A stretch of 64,000 nt of DNA from Thuidium tamariscinum. Lineage: Eukaryota > Streptophyta > Bryopsida > Hypnales > Thuidiaceae. The notes beneath the pieces are model-generated. The model worked only from the letters and a program-made list of their open reading frames with translations. It had not been told where the DNA came from and did not search any database. The translations under genes and the position numbers were made by a program. The stretch is taken from the NCBI GenBank assembly GCA_947034885.2, contig OX344749.2:1862501-1926500 (forward strand), given 5' to 3'. This document shows, one piece after another, positions 12,735 to 24,173 of the stretch; within the stretch, counting starts at the first letter, position 1; every line of letters begins with the position of its first letter.

Positions 12735-13841
12735 ATGACGACCATCAGAACCATGGCGGACACCGGCGATGTTGAGGACGAATCCGGAAGAGACAGAAGA
12801 GTTGGCCAAGAGAGAAAGAAGCTCATGGCCTGTTTTGATGTGCAGCCAGGAAGTGCTTTGCAGTTTAAGCTCATTGGACTGCCCATAACACGGTTTTGCA
12901 GCTTTGTGGAGACGGCTGTAAAGGAGCATGTGGTCGGGTTCTTTCGAGAGATTCTGGAGGAGCTGGAGGCGAAGAGGGGAATTTGGGATTTTCATTTGAA
13001 GATTCGGGAGAGGAAGTCGTCCTTCGTTGTGGATGTGTACTACGGAGACCCGGATGTTGCCGGTCCAGTGGCAGTTCTCCCTGGTACACCTGATTGCCGT
13101 GATCAAAAGACTCAATCTGCAAAGGTTGTAATCTATGCGATTTTGTGTCCACTGATGAGCACAGGGTGAAGAGTGAAATTTAGGGTTTGTAGCTGTGATG
13201 ATATGTGTGAAATTGAAGAGCGGGAGTTTGGGTGCAGGGGAATGCATATCGTGCTTTTTCAACACGCCGCTGTATCCTGGAGAACTGCCAGTGATCACAG
13301 CCGAAGCGTGTGTGCTTTCGCAATTCGGTGATCAACCGTATGTTCGTTGCCACATTGATGCCAAAGCTCGGCCGGGATTCATCGTCACCCCGAAGCGGCA
13401 TGTCGAGAGGTTGTCAGAAATGGACGACGAGGAGGTGTATGCGTTGTGGACTGTCGCTGTGCGGGCTCTCAGGTAAATTATTGTTGCTCTTTCACCTCTA
13501 GGCCTAATTTTAGGTCAAAATTAGAACCCTTGCATTTTCTCAAGACTGTCGGCGTTTGTTTAAGATAATCGCTTGTTAGGAGTTGCTTGAGATTGTGCTA
13601 TCTCCAGAAGAAGAATTGATTAGGGATGGTTCGATGGAATGTTCATGTCAGAGGGGATTCAATCCCGTATAGGAGTATGATACTTAACCATGGGACATAC
13701 CGCAATCTTCCTCACCTTCACCTCAAGATCTGGGTTACTGAGGAAGATCACATGAAGGTGCGCCAGCATTGGACCGCAGAAAAGCAGGAATTGTGGACAA
13801 CCTTGCAAACTCTGGCTGCCACACTCAGAAAGAAGAACTAG
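12735..13841 (+). CDS. HIT-like domain protein with modified histidine triad
   Basis: Proposed exons 12735-13083, 13238-13472 and 13652-13841 (257 aa; phases agree). The C-terminal half resembles HIT-superfamily nucleotide-binding proteins. VTPKRHVERLSEM (His171) matches the conserved PKRH segment before the helix, and LNHGTYRNLPHLHLKIWV (residues 206-223) is the histidine-triad region. The triad reads H216-L-H218-L-K220, so the third His is Lys. Residues 1-116 match no family I recognise. The donor at 13083 (CCTG/GTACAC) was preferred over one about 45 bases further on because only it keeps phase. A second in-frame ATG at 12753 has a stronger context (AACCATGGCG) and may be the true start, giving 251 aa. 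The gene starts about 1 kb after the protease gene, in the same direction. Substrate and role cannot be assigned. Confidence 0.75.
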
Positions 13842-15128
13842 GTCTGCCGTTATTTCCAACGAAATGGCTGCTGCCGGAATGGAGCCCAGTGCAAGTTTAC
13901 GCACCTCGGAGAACCAGATTAGGATTAGCGCAATACAGACGGATAATTGTGGGGTTTCAGCTGGAATGGATTTTCACTCCACCAGTTATTTTTCGCCCAA
14001 GCAGCAGCCCTTGGATCCTTTGCTGCTGCAGAGCTTGGAATTTAGAAATACTATTGAATGTGATATTTTTCACGTACCATATCACAAATTCTGAAAAATT
14101 GATCTGAATGAACAGCAAGCGTCATCATATGATGATTTCAAAACACTGTCATTTGGTGAAATGTGAAACCAGAACATGAGCACTGCTGCAGGATTTGTTA
14201 GCTTCAATTTTAATAATGTTAGGTGTCATGGAGTTGTAAAATTTTAATGTGCTTCGACTGTCACTCCGATTAACCCTGTAAGAACGCAGCGGACCATAGT
14301 GGTCCGAGGTCTGACAGAGAATCCTTCTATGCCAGAAATGCATGTGTTCATCGGTCCTTGGAATTTTGTGTGAAAAAGGACGGTCATGTTTATTGATCTT
14401 TTTGTATTGGCGAACCCCAACACTGACATTAATTCACGTCCCTTGTGACTCTTCTGCCTTGTGAATAATCTACAATTTCCAACTTGTAGAACATTGTCTT
14501 GAACATGAATTAACAAGTCCAGTCACCCAGTATAAAGAATAACTCATAGCTTTGTATGAACTTAAAGAGATTCCTGCAACAGGCTCCAGGTGTTCCCTTC
14601 ACATGGAGGTGACATTTCTCATGCAGTTGCAATCAGCACATATCAGGCATTAGAAAAATATGAGGACCATAATGTGCCACTCAGTTCTACGAATTTTTCA
14701 TACATTTGTTAACGATGGAAATTTTATAAATTATTTTTATAATCATTCTTACTTTGGATACAAACTGATTGACGAGGTAACTACCGTACCTAATTCCTAA
14801 ACCCGGGTTTCCTAAAACAGACAGATACATTGCCTCTCATTAAACCAACTTCACATTCAATTGACAGTCTAACTTGCACATAGCTGAATATCTCAATCCT
14901 TGACAGCTCGATCAATCATTCATCGAGAATATCCTTTGCGGCTGGATGATCTCGCTCCAAGCTCAGGTCTTGCGCGCTGCCTTGATGAACTGTGAAAGCC
15001 TTCAAGTCCATTCCCATCCAGAATGTGCTTCGCCCGTACGTAGATCACAAGTCCTGAACTCATTCTCATCACATGTTTGCAAATTTTCATGAGGTCCAAT
15101 ACTTTTTCCCACCAGCTCTAGAGAATGA
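13842..15128. other. Intergenic region between convergent genes
   Basis: Mid-complexity sequence separating the HIT-like gene (plus strand) from the coiled-coil gene (minus strand). Both genes end into it, so it should hold both 3' untranslated regions. I see no conserved open frame, RNA gene or element ends. Confidence 0.6.
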
Positions 15129-16097
15129 TTAGTCGGACTGAGGATTCCATGCAGCATGTGAGAGGTGTGGCAGTTTGAGCATGAAATCAATTTCGGCTTC
15201 AGATAAAATGGAACCAAAAACTTTTCTGGTTTGCTCCTCAATTTCTACGCGTTTGCTTCCGCAAAGTCGCGGGGGACTTCCAATGTGAGCATTTTCGGCC
15301 TGTATGTTGTGAGACTTAGTCTTCTCCGCAGCGACAACAAGTCTAGCTAAGCGCTGGGTTGCTTTTGCATGCCCACCCTTCGGTGCAAGGGTGCATAAAT
15401 CCCTACGTTGGCGGATTTGGCTTCGCACGCCAAATGGAGTTACAACCAAACGATCCAGTTTCTGTTTGACTTTCTTTAATTCAGCGTTCACTTTGTCGAG
15501 CTCCAGTTTGTGAGTAGTTTGGATCTCAGTAACGCTTTGATCATGAATCTTCTGTGAATTTGAGAGTCGGCTTTCTAAGTCTCTCCTTCTGCTGATTTCG
15601 GATTCATGACTAGTGCATCTTGCCTCATACTCTCCCCGTAAAGATCTTAGCTCATTCTGCACATTACTGAGCTCACTTTCGAATTTCATCATCTCCTGTC
15701 CAGAGGATCGAATCAGGTGGTCTATGCGTCCCCTAAGTAGTGCAATTTCGACCTCCTTCTCTTTGACGAGAGATGACGTTCCTCCTGACGTAGTTTCCAA
15801 TCTCTTCACGTAACCGAGCAAACCATTTTCACCCTCTCCAATGAACTCTAGTAGTGCACTGGGCGAGTCGAGCTTGGGGCGTTTTCCAGTGGATGGATCA
15901 ATGGGATACAATGAACTATCGAGCCACAGATCTATGTTGCACGCTCCAGCTCTTCGTTTTTCACCAAAACTTGATTTGCTGATCTGCTTATGTAGCTCAC
16001 GTCCACGGATAATGAGAGGTCTGTATTTATTTTTAATCCGAGCTTGAACTTTGTACGAATCCTGGTTTGTGACATCTGGCAATTCCGGCAAAGCCAT
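15129..16097 (-). CDS. Coiled-coil protein of unknown function
   Basis: An uninterrupted 322-aa frame on the minus strand, starting with ATGGCTTTG at 16097. I do not recognise the family. Residues 1-55 are basic and polar (PDVTNQDSYK, RIKNKYRPLI, SFGEKRRAG). Residues 68-80 include STGKRPKLDSP, a possible short nuclear localisation signal. Residues about 108-218 form a long heptad-rich coiled coil (EKEVEIALLR, ELSNVQNELRSLR, ELDKVNAELKKVKQKLDRL). The C-terminal 100 residues are basic, then more hydrophobic (GSILSEAEIDFMLKLP). There is no signal peptide or membrane segment. Length, codon use and the long open frame support a real gene. Two E2F-site-like motifs about 540-600 bp upstream hint at cell-cycle regulation, which with the basic ends could suit a chromosome- or cytoskeleton-associated role. 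That is speculation. Confidence 0.7.
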   Translation of the reverse strand: MALPELPDVTNQDSYKVQARIKNKYRPLIIRGRELHKQISKSSFGEKRRAGACNIDLWLDSSLYPIDPSTGKRPKLDSPSALLEFIGEGENGLLGYVKRLETTSGGTSSLVKEKEVEIALLRGRIDHLIRSSGQEMMKFESELSNVQNELRSLRGEYEARCTSHESEISRRRDLESRLSNSQKIHDQSVTEIQTTHKLELDKVNAELKKVKQKLDRLVVTPFGVRSQIRQRRDLCTLAPKGGHAKATQRLARLVVAAEKTKSHNIQAENAHIGSPPRLCGSKRVEIEEQTRKVFGSILSEAEIDFMLKLPHLSHAAWNPQSD

Positions 16098-17530
16098 TTA
16101 ATACCCAATACGAGGAGTCTGTGCCTGAAAAATGCTCACTAAAGAGTAATTGCTCCTCTGCACAATTTTGATCTCCAAAATGCTACAGACAACATATATA
16201 ATTCGCCCACATAGGATCTGTAAACAAGAACAAATAATCACTCGACAGCCTCAACAAAAAAGGTCTCCTGATGATTTCAGTAAGCGACTCCAATCAAATT
16301 CCTGCAATAAATTAATCAACAAAGGTCGGAATGTCAACGAGTATGAGATTCATGCGAAATCTGTGCACCTGTATTCGATAATTACAGGAACTGGGTCGCT
16401 CAGAAGAAGATTCGTGGTATAGTGTGCTCATCCCATGCTGCGGGCCAAATGCAGATTGATTGATTTCACTCATCAGCTGGAAGTGCGATAGACCACATCG
16501 GCGGCAACGTACAGGATAACATTGTTCAACGAGTCCATGTGCGCGCACAAGACGTGGATGCGTTGTGTTGCTGCCTGACGAGAGAGGCTGGTAATTAATG
16601 TCGCAAGATCGGCCTAAAAGAGAGGGAACGCATTTCCCGCGCGCGCGCAGTATATATCTTCATGGATTGAATGATAACGGACGTTGCAATTCCCGCGCGC
16701 GCCAAAACACTGCGATTTATGGCATGGTATGATGGACGTTGGCAAATTGATCTTGGCCATGATTCAATTCAATCTTTAGTTAGGGCTCCACTCATTTGAA
16801 TCTCACCCGTTCCCTCTCGATCTGCTCACTTCTTCAATTTGGGGAGGGGTTCGAATGAGAAAATCTCCCGTCTCAAGAAGGCAGTTCAAGGGCCACTGCT
16901 GGCACCAAATCAAAAAATGCCGAGACAAAAACTGGGACAGCAGTGATCTGATCCGCAGGACCCGTCATGAAGTCTTGGAATTCGCAATTCTCTGGGTATT
17001 GAAGCCAGCGAATTCTCTGGGTACCGTAGTCTTATCTGAAGTATGTATGTATAGCTCTAGCGACGGACCTAGTATTGTGGTGTTTTTTTATTGAAACCAA
17101 TGTATGGTCAATGAGATCAATTCATACGGACCGATAGATTATTGCAAACCTAGCTTTGAGTGGACACCAACTGGGAAGGTTTGCACTAATCAGGTGGCCA
17201 TTCCGATCCAGACTTATCCCAAATTAGTGAAAACCTTCCTGCTGAGAGAATGAATTTCTTTCGTTTGTACGAACAAAGATTAGAAACGTTCGGATGACTT
17301 TGTTTGTTAAGCCTGCTCCAAGAAACCATGATGCATCAACACAACTCACTGTGCACCGTGTGTTCTTGACCTCGTAGAGAATTCCAAGCGAGAGAAACGC
17401 ATTCCACAGGAAGTCGACATGTTTTCGCACGGCATACTCGTATCATCTCCGTCGTAAGATTTCATTCCGCTGCACACCCTGCATGACGCGACATGCGTAG
17501 TAGCCTGCACTAAATAGTGAAATTAGGTTA
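16098..17530. other. Upstream region without recognised gene
   Basis: Mid-complexity sequence upstream of the minus-strand coiled-coil gene, with GC higher than the AT-rich DNA beyond 17.5 kb. It contains alternating GC tracts and a TATATATC box near 16651. Short open frames on both strands (about 16855-17094 plus, 17224-17430 minus) match nothing that I know. I read it as promoter and leader DNA, possibly with gene remnants. Confidence 0.5.
16633..16696 (-). promoter_or_regulatory. Candidate E2F-type sites with TATA box
   Basis: TTTCCCGC (16633-16640) fits the plant E2F consensus TTTSSCGC, and ATTCCCGC (16689-16696) is a one-mismatch second copy. Each runs into an alternating GC tract. A TATATATC box at 16651-16658 lies between them. 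The position upstream of the minus-strand coiled-coil gene suggests its promoter, but the gap to the ATG is over 500 bp and no experiment supports it. Confidence 0.35.
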
Positions 17531-18007
17531 AAGTGAAATTTGGTTGCCTTAATAATTAGGTTGCATTACCTCAAGAAAGTTACAATACACTACAAGTCAT
17601 CATTCGAAGTCAACAAATATTTCTACAAATATTTCCATTAGTATCTGTATGTGCAGGTTTATGAATTGTTCCAATCACAACAATATCTAAATCAAAAATA
17701 ATGCATGCATTCTTGTATAGATTTAAGGTGAGTTTATACTCAAAAACTTTGGGTTGGAGCCTAAAAAAATGGAGTGTTTTGATTGGAGGATAGCTATGGT
17801 ATCTAGCTTTTGAGTTTATACCAAATAAAACTTGGATTGAAACTTATCATTTTTTTTATTAGGATGGAAATCCTTGTTGGAATTCTACATGGTTGTTTAA
17901 CTAGATAGTGGTTTCTTGGACAGAGGAAGTATGTTTTAGGAAGGTCTTGAAGATACCCAACTCCAAAGGCTAGGAGGAAATTTGAGGAGGTTGTTCGTAG
18001 CAAACTA

Positions 18008-18376
18008 CATCAAGGGAGATATGAGGATAAGGGAGGATCATTTTAGAGTCCTTCCCTTGCTTGTCCTTTGTGCCGAAACAAAAAAATCAACCTATAATGG
18101 TTGAATTTTGAAAACTAAATATATGTATATATATTTTTTTATTTTTTATTTTTTATTTTTTTTATTTTTTAATTTTTTAATTTTTTTTTGAAAAGTGTTA
18201 AAAAACCTAAAAAAAATTTAACTTCAAAAAATAACATTCAAAAAATAATTTTAAAATAATTATTTTTTGACTTGGCAATCTCTCAACCACATTAAATTGC
18301 TAATGTAGCTCATTCCTATAGTCCAGGAACTTAAGAGAACTCATGATCTTCTAATGCCCTTAAATCTCCCCTAATG
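18008..18376. mobile_element. Hairpin-core MITE family, copy A
   Basis: The left end CATCAAGGGAGATATGAGG and the reverse-complemented right end CATTAGGGGAGATTTAAGG are imperfect terminal inverted repeats, extending to a shared GATCAT. The internal core at 18268-18295 reads TGACTTGG, CAATCTCTCAA, CCACATTA. That is the family's conserved hairpin, slightly decayed. The rest is AT-rich. No coding capacity. Confidence 0.65.
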
Positions 18377-18743
18377 TTTATAGTTGATGTATACTTGCCT
18401 CTAGTGGCTATTTTTGGCCTAAAATCATCAAAAATGGTCAAAATTTAGAGAAATTGACCAACATTGACAACAATAGGTTCAATGACTACGGGATAAATCT
18501 AAAAAAGGCTTCTATACATAACTCTACTTAAAAAATTCAATTCAAGTGTATAATGGACCAAGATTGAATTCTTTCAATTTACACAAAATGTTTGGCCTAT
18601 TACCTACTTATAAGTCCTTTGTTTCATGCCCATAGTACCCTACTTACAATGGTCTCATTTCTAACCCAAATAAAGTACACTAGTGTTAATGGATTGGACA
18701 TGTTAATGGATTGTTAATAAAAATGTCCAAAACATTTTCTTGT

Positions 18744-18990
18744 ATAAGAGGAAATTTGGCTTCATAGAAGCCCATGAGTTCCCACACAGTTAAGAATGTT
18801 GGAAATTGTGCCACTTTTGCATATGATGTGGTCGGGAGATGGTGACACATCAGAATTTTCTTTTTTGCAAAAAAAAAAAAATTTGACTTTTTTTTCAATT
18901 TGAAGACCATTTTTTGGTTTTCTTTTAAGAGGGCTAACAACAATCAGCCATTCCATCACTACTCCAGAAACAACAGTGAAACAGACCCTT
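18744..18990. mobile_element. Hairpin-core MITE family, copy C (right end uncertain)
   Basis: The left end TAAGAGGAAATTTGGC, followed by CCATGAGTTCCCAC, matches the left part of the copy at 45404. The core at 18824-18852 reads TGATGTGG, TCGGGAGATGGTGA, CACATCA. The right end is diverged, so the end coordinate is approximate. Confidence 0.5.
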
Positions 18991-20212
18991 ATTCTCTAAA
19001 ATCTCATTTTATGGCAATTTGGTCCAAGCTCATGAAATCTTTGGTAATAATGATGCAAAGACAAAGTTCAAATACCAGCTAGCGAGTCTACATAGCATTC
19101 TATGTGCGAGTTGATGTATCTATACATCTATATAAATTTTGAATTCATATTTGCAATCAGAGACCCAAATTAGAGAGGTAGACCTAGAATATATCCAAAA
19201 ACACAGTACAAAAATAGGGATCTTTTTTACTTTTATCCCCGGGTAACATGAGTTTTACCCTACTGGACCCACTTCGTGAGACAGATCTAACGTCCTGCCA
19301 GAGAATTCTATGTAGGTATCTGAGCTCACATATGCCTATGCAGATCTACAGATCCAAGCTGGGAGAGGAGTTCAATGATTTTTCAGACAACTTTTAGTTA
19401 GCACAGCATTTGCAGACTCTATACAATATATATATTTTGAAGACAAATGCTCCAATGAACGAGGAGTGCCGCTGGTTAGGTACAAGCTAGCAGATTGATT
19501 TTGAAAATTTCCGAATGAAATAAAAATGTTTAGAAAGGGGTTCCAGTACAAAATTCAAGGTTTTCAAAAATGGGTCAATTAGAAAAGAAAAAATGACAAG
19601 ATTTAGGCTAGCTGCCTTTGTAATATCTATGGTAAATTACTGATTGAAAGGCATTTTTCACTTTGGGTAGTTGACTAGGAATATATTTTTTAGGAATTTT
19701 TTTAATACTATGCATAGTATTCTATTGTACCAAGCTACAATACCAAATTCCTGATAATCAAGTATCCTTCATTTACAAGTTGACAGGCATCTAAAGTCGT
19801 TAGCTTTTGGTATTTGGGAAATGGTGGGGATAGGGGAAATTTGGAATCATTGCAATGACTACACTCTATACCTTGGATTCTTATATTAATGGTAGTGACG
19901 ATGATTAGTTGACTCCCACTATTAACCATACAAACCAACCTAACCAACCATGTATTAACTAATAATTGTTGATTGTTTGTGATTGTGGGTTTTACTCAAA
20001 TTGAATTGTAGATCATACATTTTAGGCAAAAATTTATATGTTAAGACTTGGGGAAGGACTTATAATTAGATGTCACTATTGTAGTTTTGTTCTTATTCAA
20101 CTTTAATTTTCTACTCTCTGGCTTTTTGAGGCTTGCAAGAGCCAATATAAGGCTTTGTACAATTGCTATAGATGTCCATTGATCTTTTATGGACTTCAAG
20201 GATGTTGAAGTA

Positions 20213-20470
20213 TCATTAGATGTTTTTTCTACCATGTAGAAGACCTTAAGTTCTCAACCGTAGGAACGTTGGGGAACTCTACCACATATGCACATTGTCT
20301 ATGGTCGAGACTACCACATCAGGTTATAATATTTTTAAAATTTTTTAATTTAAAATTTAAACTATTTTTTTATTATTTTTTTTATTTTTATTATTTTTTT
20401 AAATTATAATTGTTCATACCATTGGGAATGGGCCTGAAACAGTCTTCTAATCCCCCCCAAACATCTAATG
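20213..20470. mobile_element. Hairpin-core MITE family, copy D
   Basis: Terminal inverted repeats CATTAGATGTTT at the left and, reverse-complemented, CATTAGATGTTTGGGG at the right. Both are followed by a shared AGAAGAC motif. The core at 20296-20321 reads TGTCTATGG, TCGAGACTA, CCACATCA. The interior has an AT-rich stretch like the other copies. Non-coding. Confidence 0.65.
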
Positions 20471-20689
20471 TGGATTGTTGCTTGCTTTCAAGGGGGCTCA
20501 AAACCTTCTAATTTGGAGAGTTGAAAAAAATGTTCCAAATCATCTTATAGGGAGTTAGGGTGTTAAATCCTACCATCAAAGGTGGACCCAACATGATGGA
20601 TTTCCCTCAAAAGAAAATGCAAGAATTTTTTATTTTTTGTGAATAATTTTTTTTTCTAATTTTTAATATATTATTCGGAAAATACTAAG

Positions 20690-21422
20690 GGGTCATTGCA
20701 AGAAACGCCGGTCCTATTCTCCATCACAATGGGAGTGACGTCATTCTTTTCTGCTATAACTTTTGAATTTAAAGATCTAAAAATATGAAATAATTATTGG
20801 ACCTCTCTAACTTGATGGTTTTCACATCCCTTATTTTTCAGAAATTAAAAATAATAATTTTATATTTAAAAATCATTTTTCTTAATTTATCACAAACAGA
20901 GGTTTAGGGGTTTTTACTACGTTCGGAGTCCCCAAATTTAATGATCTAAAGCTGAAATTTTCATGGTGCATTTGCATAGTAGGAAAGCATATTTCTACCA
21001 AAAGGAATCTAAAAATACATTAATTTATGTCCTCCACATGCATGCAAACAGCACTCCCATTGCATGCAATTTCTGAACATTGGAGATGGTACTAAGATAA
21101 TTTTTTTGGTAAAATCTCATCACCATCAACTCTACGCAAATGGCCAATTTTTAGATTTGAGAAAAATAGATTTTCCTATTTTTTACAAATTAAAATCTAA
21201 ATATGCCCATTTTCATGAATTTTGGCACTTTTCTAATTCTCCTACTTAAAGAATTTTCCAAAGCTTTTCCTTCATAGGGAACCTTCTTCTTTAAGGCATA
21301 TGCATTTTACATATTTTTAATGTTTTTTTAAAATTGTTTTTCTAATTAAATAGTACTCCCGAAAAAAAAAGTGTCCAAATCCAGAACGCTACAAAAACGG
21401 ACGCCCTTTCTTGCAATGACCC
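20690..21422. mobile_element. Non-autonomous TIR transposon, GGGTCATTGC family, copy 2
   Basis: The left end reads GGGTCATTGCAAGAAACG and the reverse-complemented right end reads GGGTCATTGCAAGAAAGG. TAAG is duplicated on both sides (20686-20689 and 21423-21426). This is the best preserved copy of the family. The roughly 730-bp interior holds no long open frame, so it depends on a transposase encoded elsewhere. Confidence 0.85.
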
Positions 21423-22717
21423 TAAGACCCTTTGTGGATCCTTGGCCCTAAGGTAGTAGGGACTTTGCTAGATTAAAATCTTGACAAGGATACTTTTAGA
21501 CAAAAAAAATAGAAAGTGAATGCCAACATACTTTAACCCTAAACACTTGAAAGAAAAAAAATAGGAAGTGAATGACAAAGAAACTTAAAGGAAAAAAAAT
21601 GGGGAGGGAATAAAACTCCACCACCAAAACACAAAACTAGCCCCATTTTAGACATTTTTTACCGGTTGACATCCTCTATTTCCTAATGTACTTAGACAAT
21701 CTCTAGAGCCACTCCTGGTTAAAAATTGAAAAATCCGACTCACCTCCTTGAAGCTAAGAAATTGTCTGTTTTTCAGTAGAACTCCATGGACTATAAAGTA
21801 TTCAATTGTATGTAGAGCCATTTTGTTCAAAACATTTTCTTGTTGTTGAATGATCATCTTTAATCCATGAAGGCTTGGTCAACCACTTTCTGGTTGATTT
21901 CAAGACTTTTTGTCTCTTGCAATTTATAGAACATTTGACTTCAAAAACGTAGAGAAGAACACATTTAAAGTGTCTTCATACACTCCTAACAAAACCAATT
22001 CCAAGAGAATGTGTGCAAAAATGAATGAGTTGTGCTTGTTCAAACTTGAAATGACCTACCCTTTCATATTGGAATTCTTAATGAGAAATGCATATTTAAT
22101 GTAGAGGACAACTATGTATATGTAGAAAGGAATTAGTCCAAAGGTTTTTGGTCAATTTTTGGATCATATACTAAAATTTACACCCAATTGTAGCAAACCC
22201 TATTTAGCACTAGTGCCGAAGGGGGTTTATGACACATTAATCTTTGAAGAGTAATTACAAAGATGTGAACCGTTGGATCACTTTCATTTTTTGTGCGGTT
22301 GAAGGCCTTATCTCATTCAACTTATTTATTCAATCTAATCTAAAATTACATTTTTTGAGAGGGCACAAAATGGCACTTTTTAAAAATTGTATACAAAAAC
22401 TACAACCGCCCTTTAAATTGACCACAAACATTAATGGGTTAATGTATTTTCAATTTAGCTTTAATATCTAGCATAACATAATGTTTGGCCACAAATATAG
22501 CTTAGAAAGGGTAAAATTTAACTATTATATTATTTGTATAATTATATGTTGAATCTTATTGCAACGGTTACAATTGGGTAGGAATGTCTATCAGTCTGTG
22601 CATTCTGAAATCAGATGAAAATATTTAACCCCTGATCATCGAGAATCATGGAGTGAAAGACTCATAAAATCATTGTATTTATCAAGCTAACTTTAATCAA
22701 GTACGTATAGTTGAGTA

Positions 22718-23453
22718 GGGGTGTTGCAAAAAACACTTACCAATTTTGGCTCAAAGTGGCCAATTTCAATGAGTCTTATGAATTCTGGAATAATTTTTTT
22801 AAATAAAATAAAATATGAAAAATTTGTAAAACATTAAAAAACTAAGGAGTGTGAAAATTCAAGCCTAATAAATTTTATCTCTAAAAGTTATGCACACTCA
22901 AAGAGTGATGGAAAATACTATGAAAATGGACAATTTAATGTTTGATTTTTTTAAATAGTAAAAATTAAATTAAATTTTCCAAAAAAAGACATTTTTTCTT
23001 ATATAAAGATGCTTCTTTCTAACAATTTTCATCTTTGGGAAAAATAAATTGTGTTCTCTACACCTATGCAAAGGTACCCTTATTTGAGCACATGTGGAAG
23101 TTGGACAATTTACTATTTTTACAAAATGTCTTTATAGGCTTTTGTAACTTTAGTAGAAGTCCTTGCATGCCAATTTTGAGCTTAAAATTTGTATTTTTGA
23201 GTCAAAAATAGGTCTAACCTCCCAACCCCCAACCCCTAAATGGTCAAGTTAGACATCCAATGGGGGGATATTTAAAAATAGTAAAATAATTTTAAGAAAT
23301 TTCAAAAAATTACATAGTGTTTAGAATTATTATATGTACTTTTATTTCAAGTTTCATATAAGATAAGAAAACAACACAAAAGTTATGAGTAAAAAACCAC
23401 ATGTCTAAGGCCAAGGGGATAAAAAATAGGACAAGTGTTTCTTGCAATCACCT
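22718..23453. mobile_element. Non-autonomous TIR transposon, GGGTCATTGC family, variant copy 4
   Basis: The left end GGGGTGTTGCAAAAAACACT and the reverse-complemented right end AGGTGATTGCAAGAAACACT form the terminal repeats. AGTA is duplicated at 22714-22717 and 23454-23457. The TIR is related to copies 1 and 2 but has diverged in the ACACTT extension, so this is a subfamily. No coding capacity. Confidence 0.75.
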
Positions 23454-23694
23454 AGTATGTGTTGTATTTATTAATAGCTACAAACTAGTAAACTATCTTA
23501 TTGAGCATTTTAATTTTCCTCCAATTAATATTTGATAAAGGCCATATGAGTTATTTGCCTAAATTTGTGTGCAATTAACCAAATTTCAACATCAAGCTAG
23601 TCCCATAATGGTATGCTTGACTTGTGTGAGTGCTTCAACCACATACACTATTTGTACTTGCTGCTTTATATGTTTACAAAGGAGGATTTTTTGT

Positions 23695-23741
23695 CTTTTG
23701 AGTGGATAGTGAGGCATGATGCCTCACTACCCACCCAAAAG
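23695..23741. repeat. Near-perfect 22-bp palindrome
   Basis: Arms of 22 bases flank a 3-base loop (TGA) and match at 20 positions. The centre is GTGAGGCA, TGA, TGCCTCAC. A pyrimidine-rich CCCCCCTCTCCCC tract follows. It resembles part of the repeat around 41640-42100. Confidence 0.8.
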
Positions 23742-23889
23742 AAATTGTTAACTCACCCCCCCTCTCTCCCCTTCCACCTCCTTCACAAACAAACAAACAA
23801 AATTTAAATTTTAAAAGATTAAAATTTGCATCCCCCCACTTCTTGTAATTCTTAAAAGCCAATGTGATTGACAATCCATATGGGATTTT

Positions 23890-24173
23890 ACCCATATGCT
23901 TATTCAGTATATGTATTTAGTACTATATACATATTTAATATTGTACACGTATTTAGTACTATATATATATCCATATCTAATCTTTCAATATTATAAATAT
24001 AGTATTTGTATTTGTATTTTGTATCTATATTCATGCTCCATGGCTGAGATTAAATCTCACAAGATCAATGGCTTGTGTTTTTTTGAAAAATGGACAGTGA
24101 TTTCGAAGGTCGCAATTTTTTTTAAAACTATCAACGGCCTATAAATTTTTGAAGAGGGGGAGGGGGGGGGGGG
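23890..24173. repeat. TATA-type microsatellite with terminal G tract
   Basis: A degenerate run of GTATTTAGTACTATATACAT-like units (about 23905-24030) is followed at 24155-24173 by an almost uninterrupted guanine tract. In reverse orientation the order (C tract, a GCCGTTG motif, then TATA-type repeats) matches 41650-41890, so the two belong to one dispersed repeat family. Confidence 0.6.

Noticed and set aside
12699-13298. 199-codon minus-strand frame opposite the HIT-like gene
   Set aside because: It is a shadow of the plus-strand exons. The plus strand gives recognisable HIT motifs and phase-matched splicing; the minus frame gives nothing.
16855-17094. 79-codon plus-strand frame upstream of the coiled-coil gene
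   Set aside because: No domain, no conserved context and a poor hydrophobic tail. It is more likely leader or promoter DNA.
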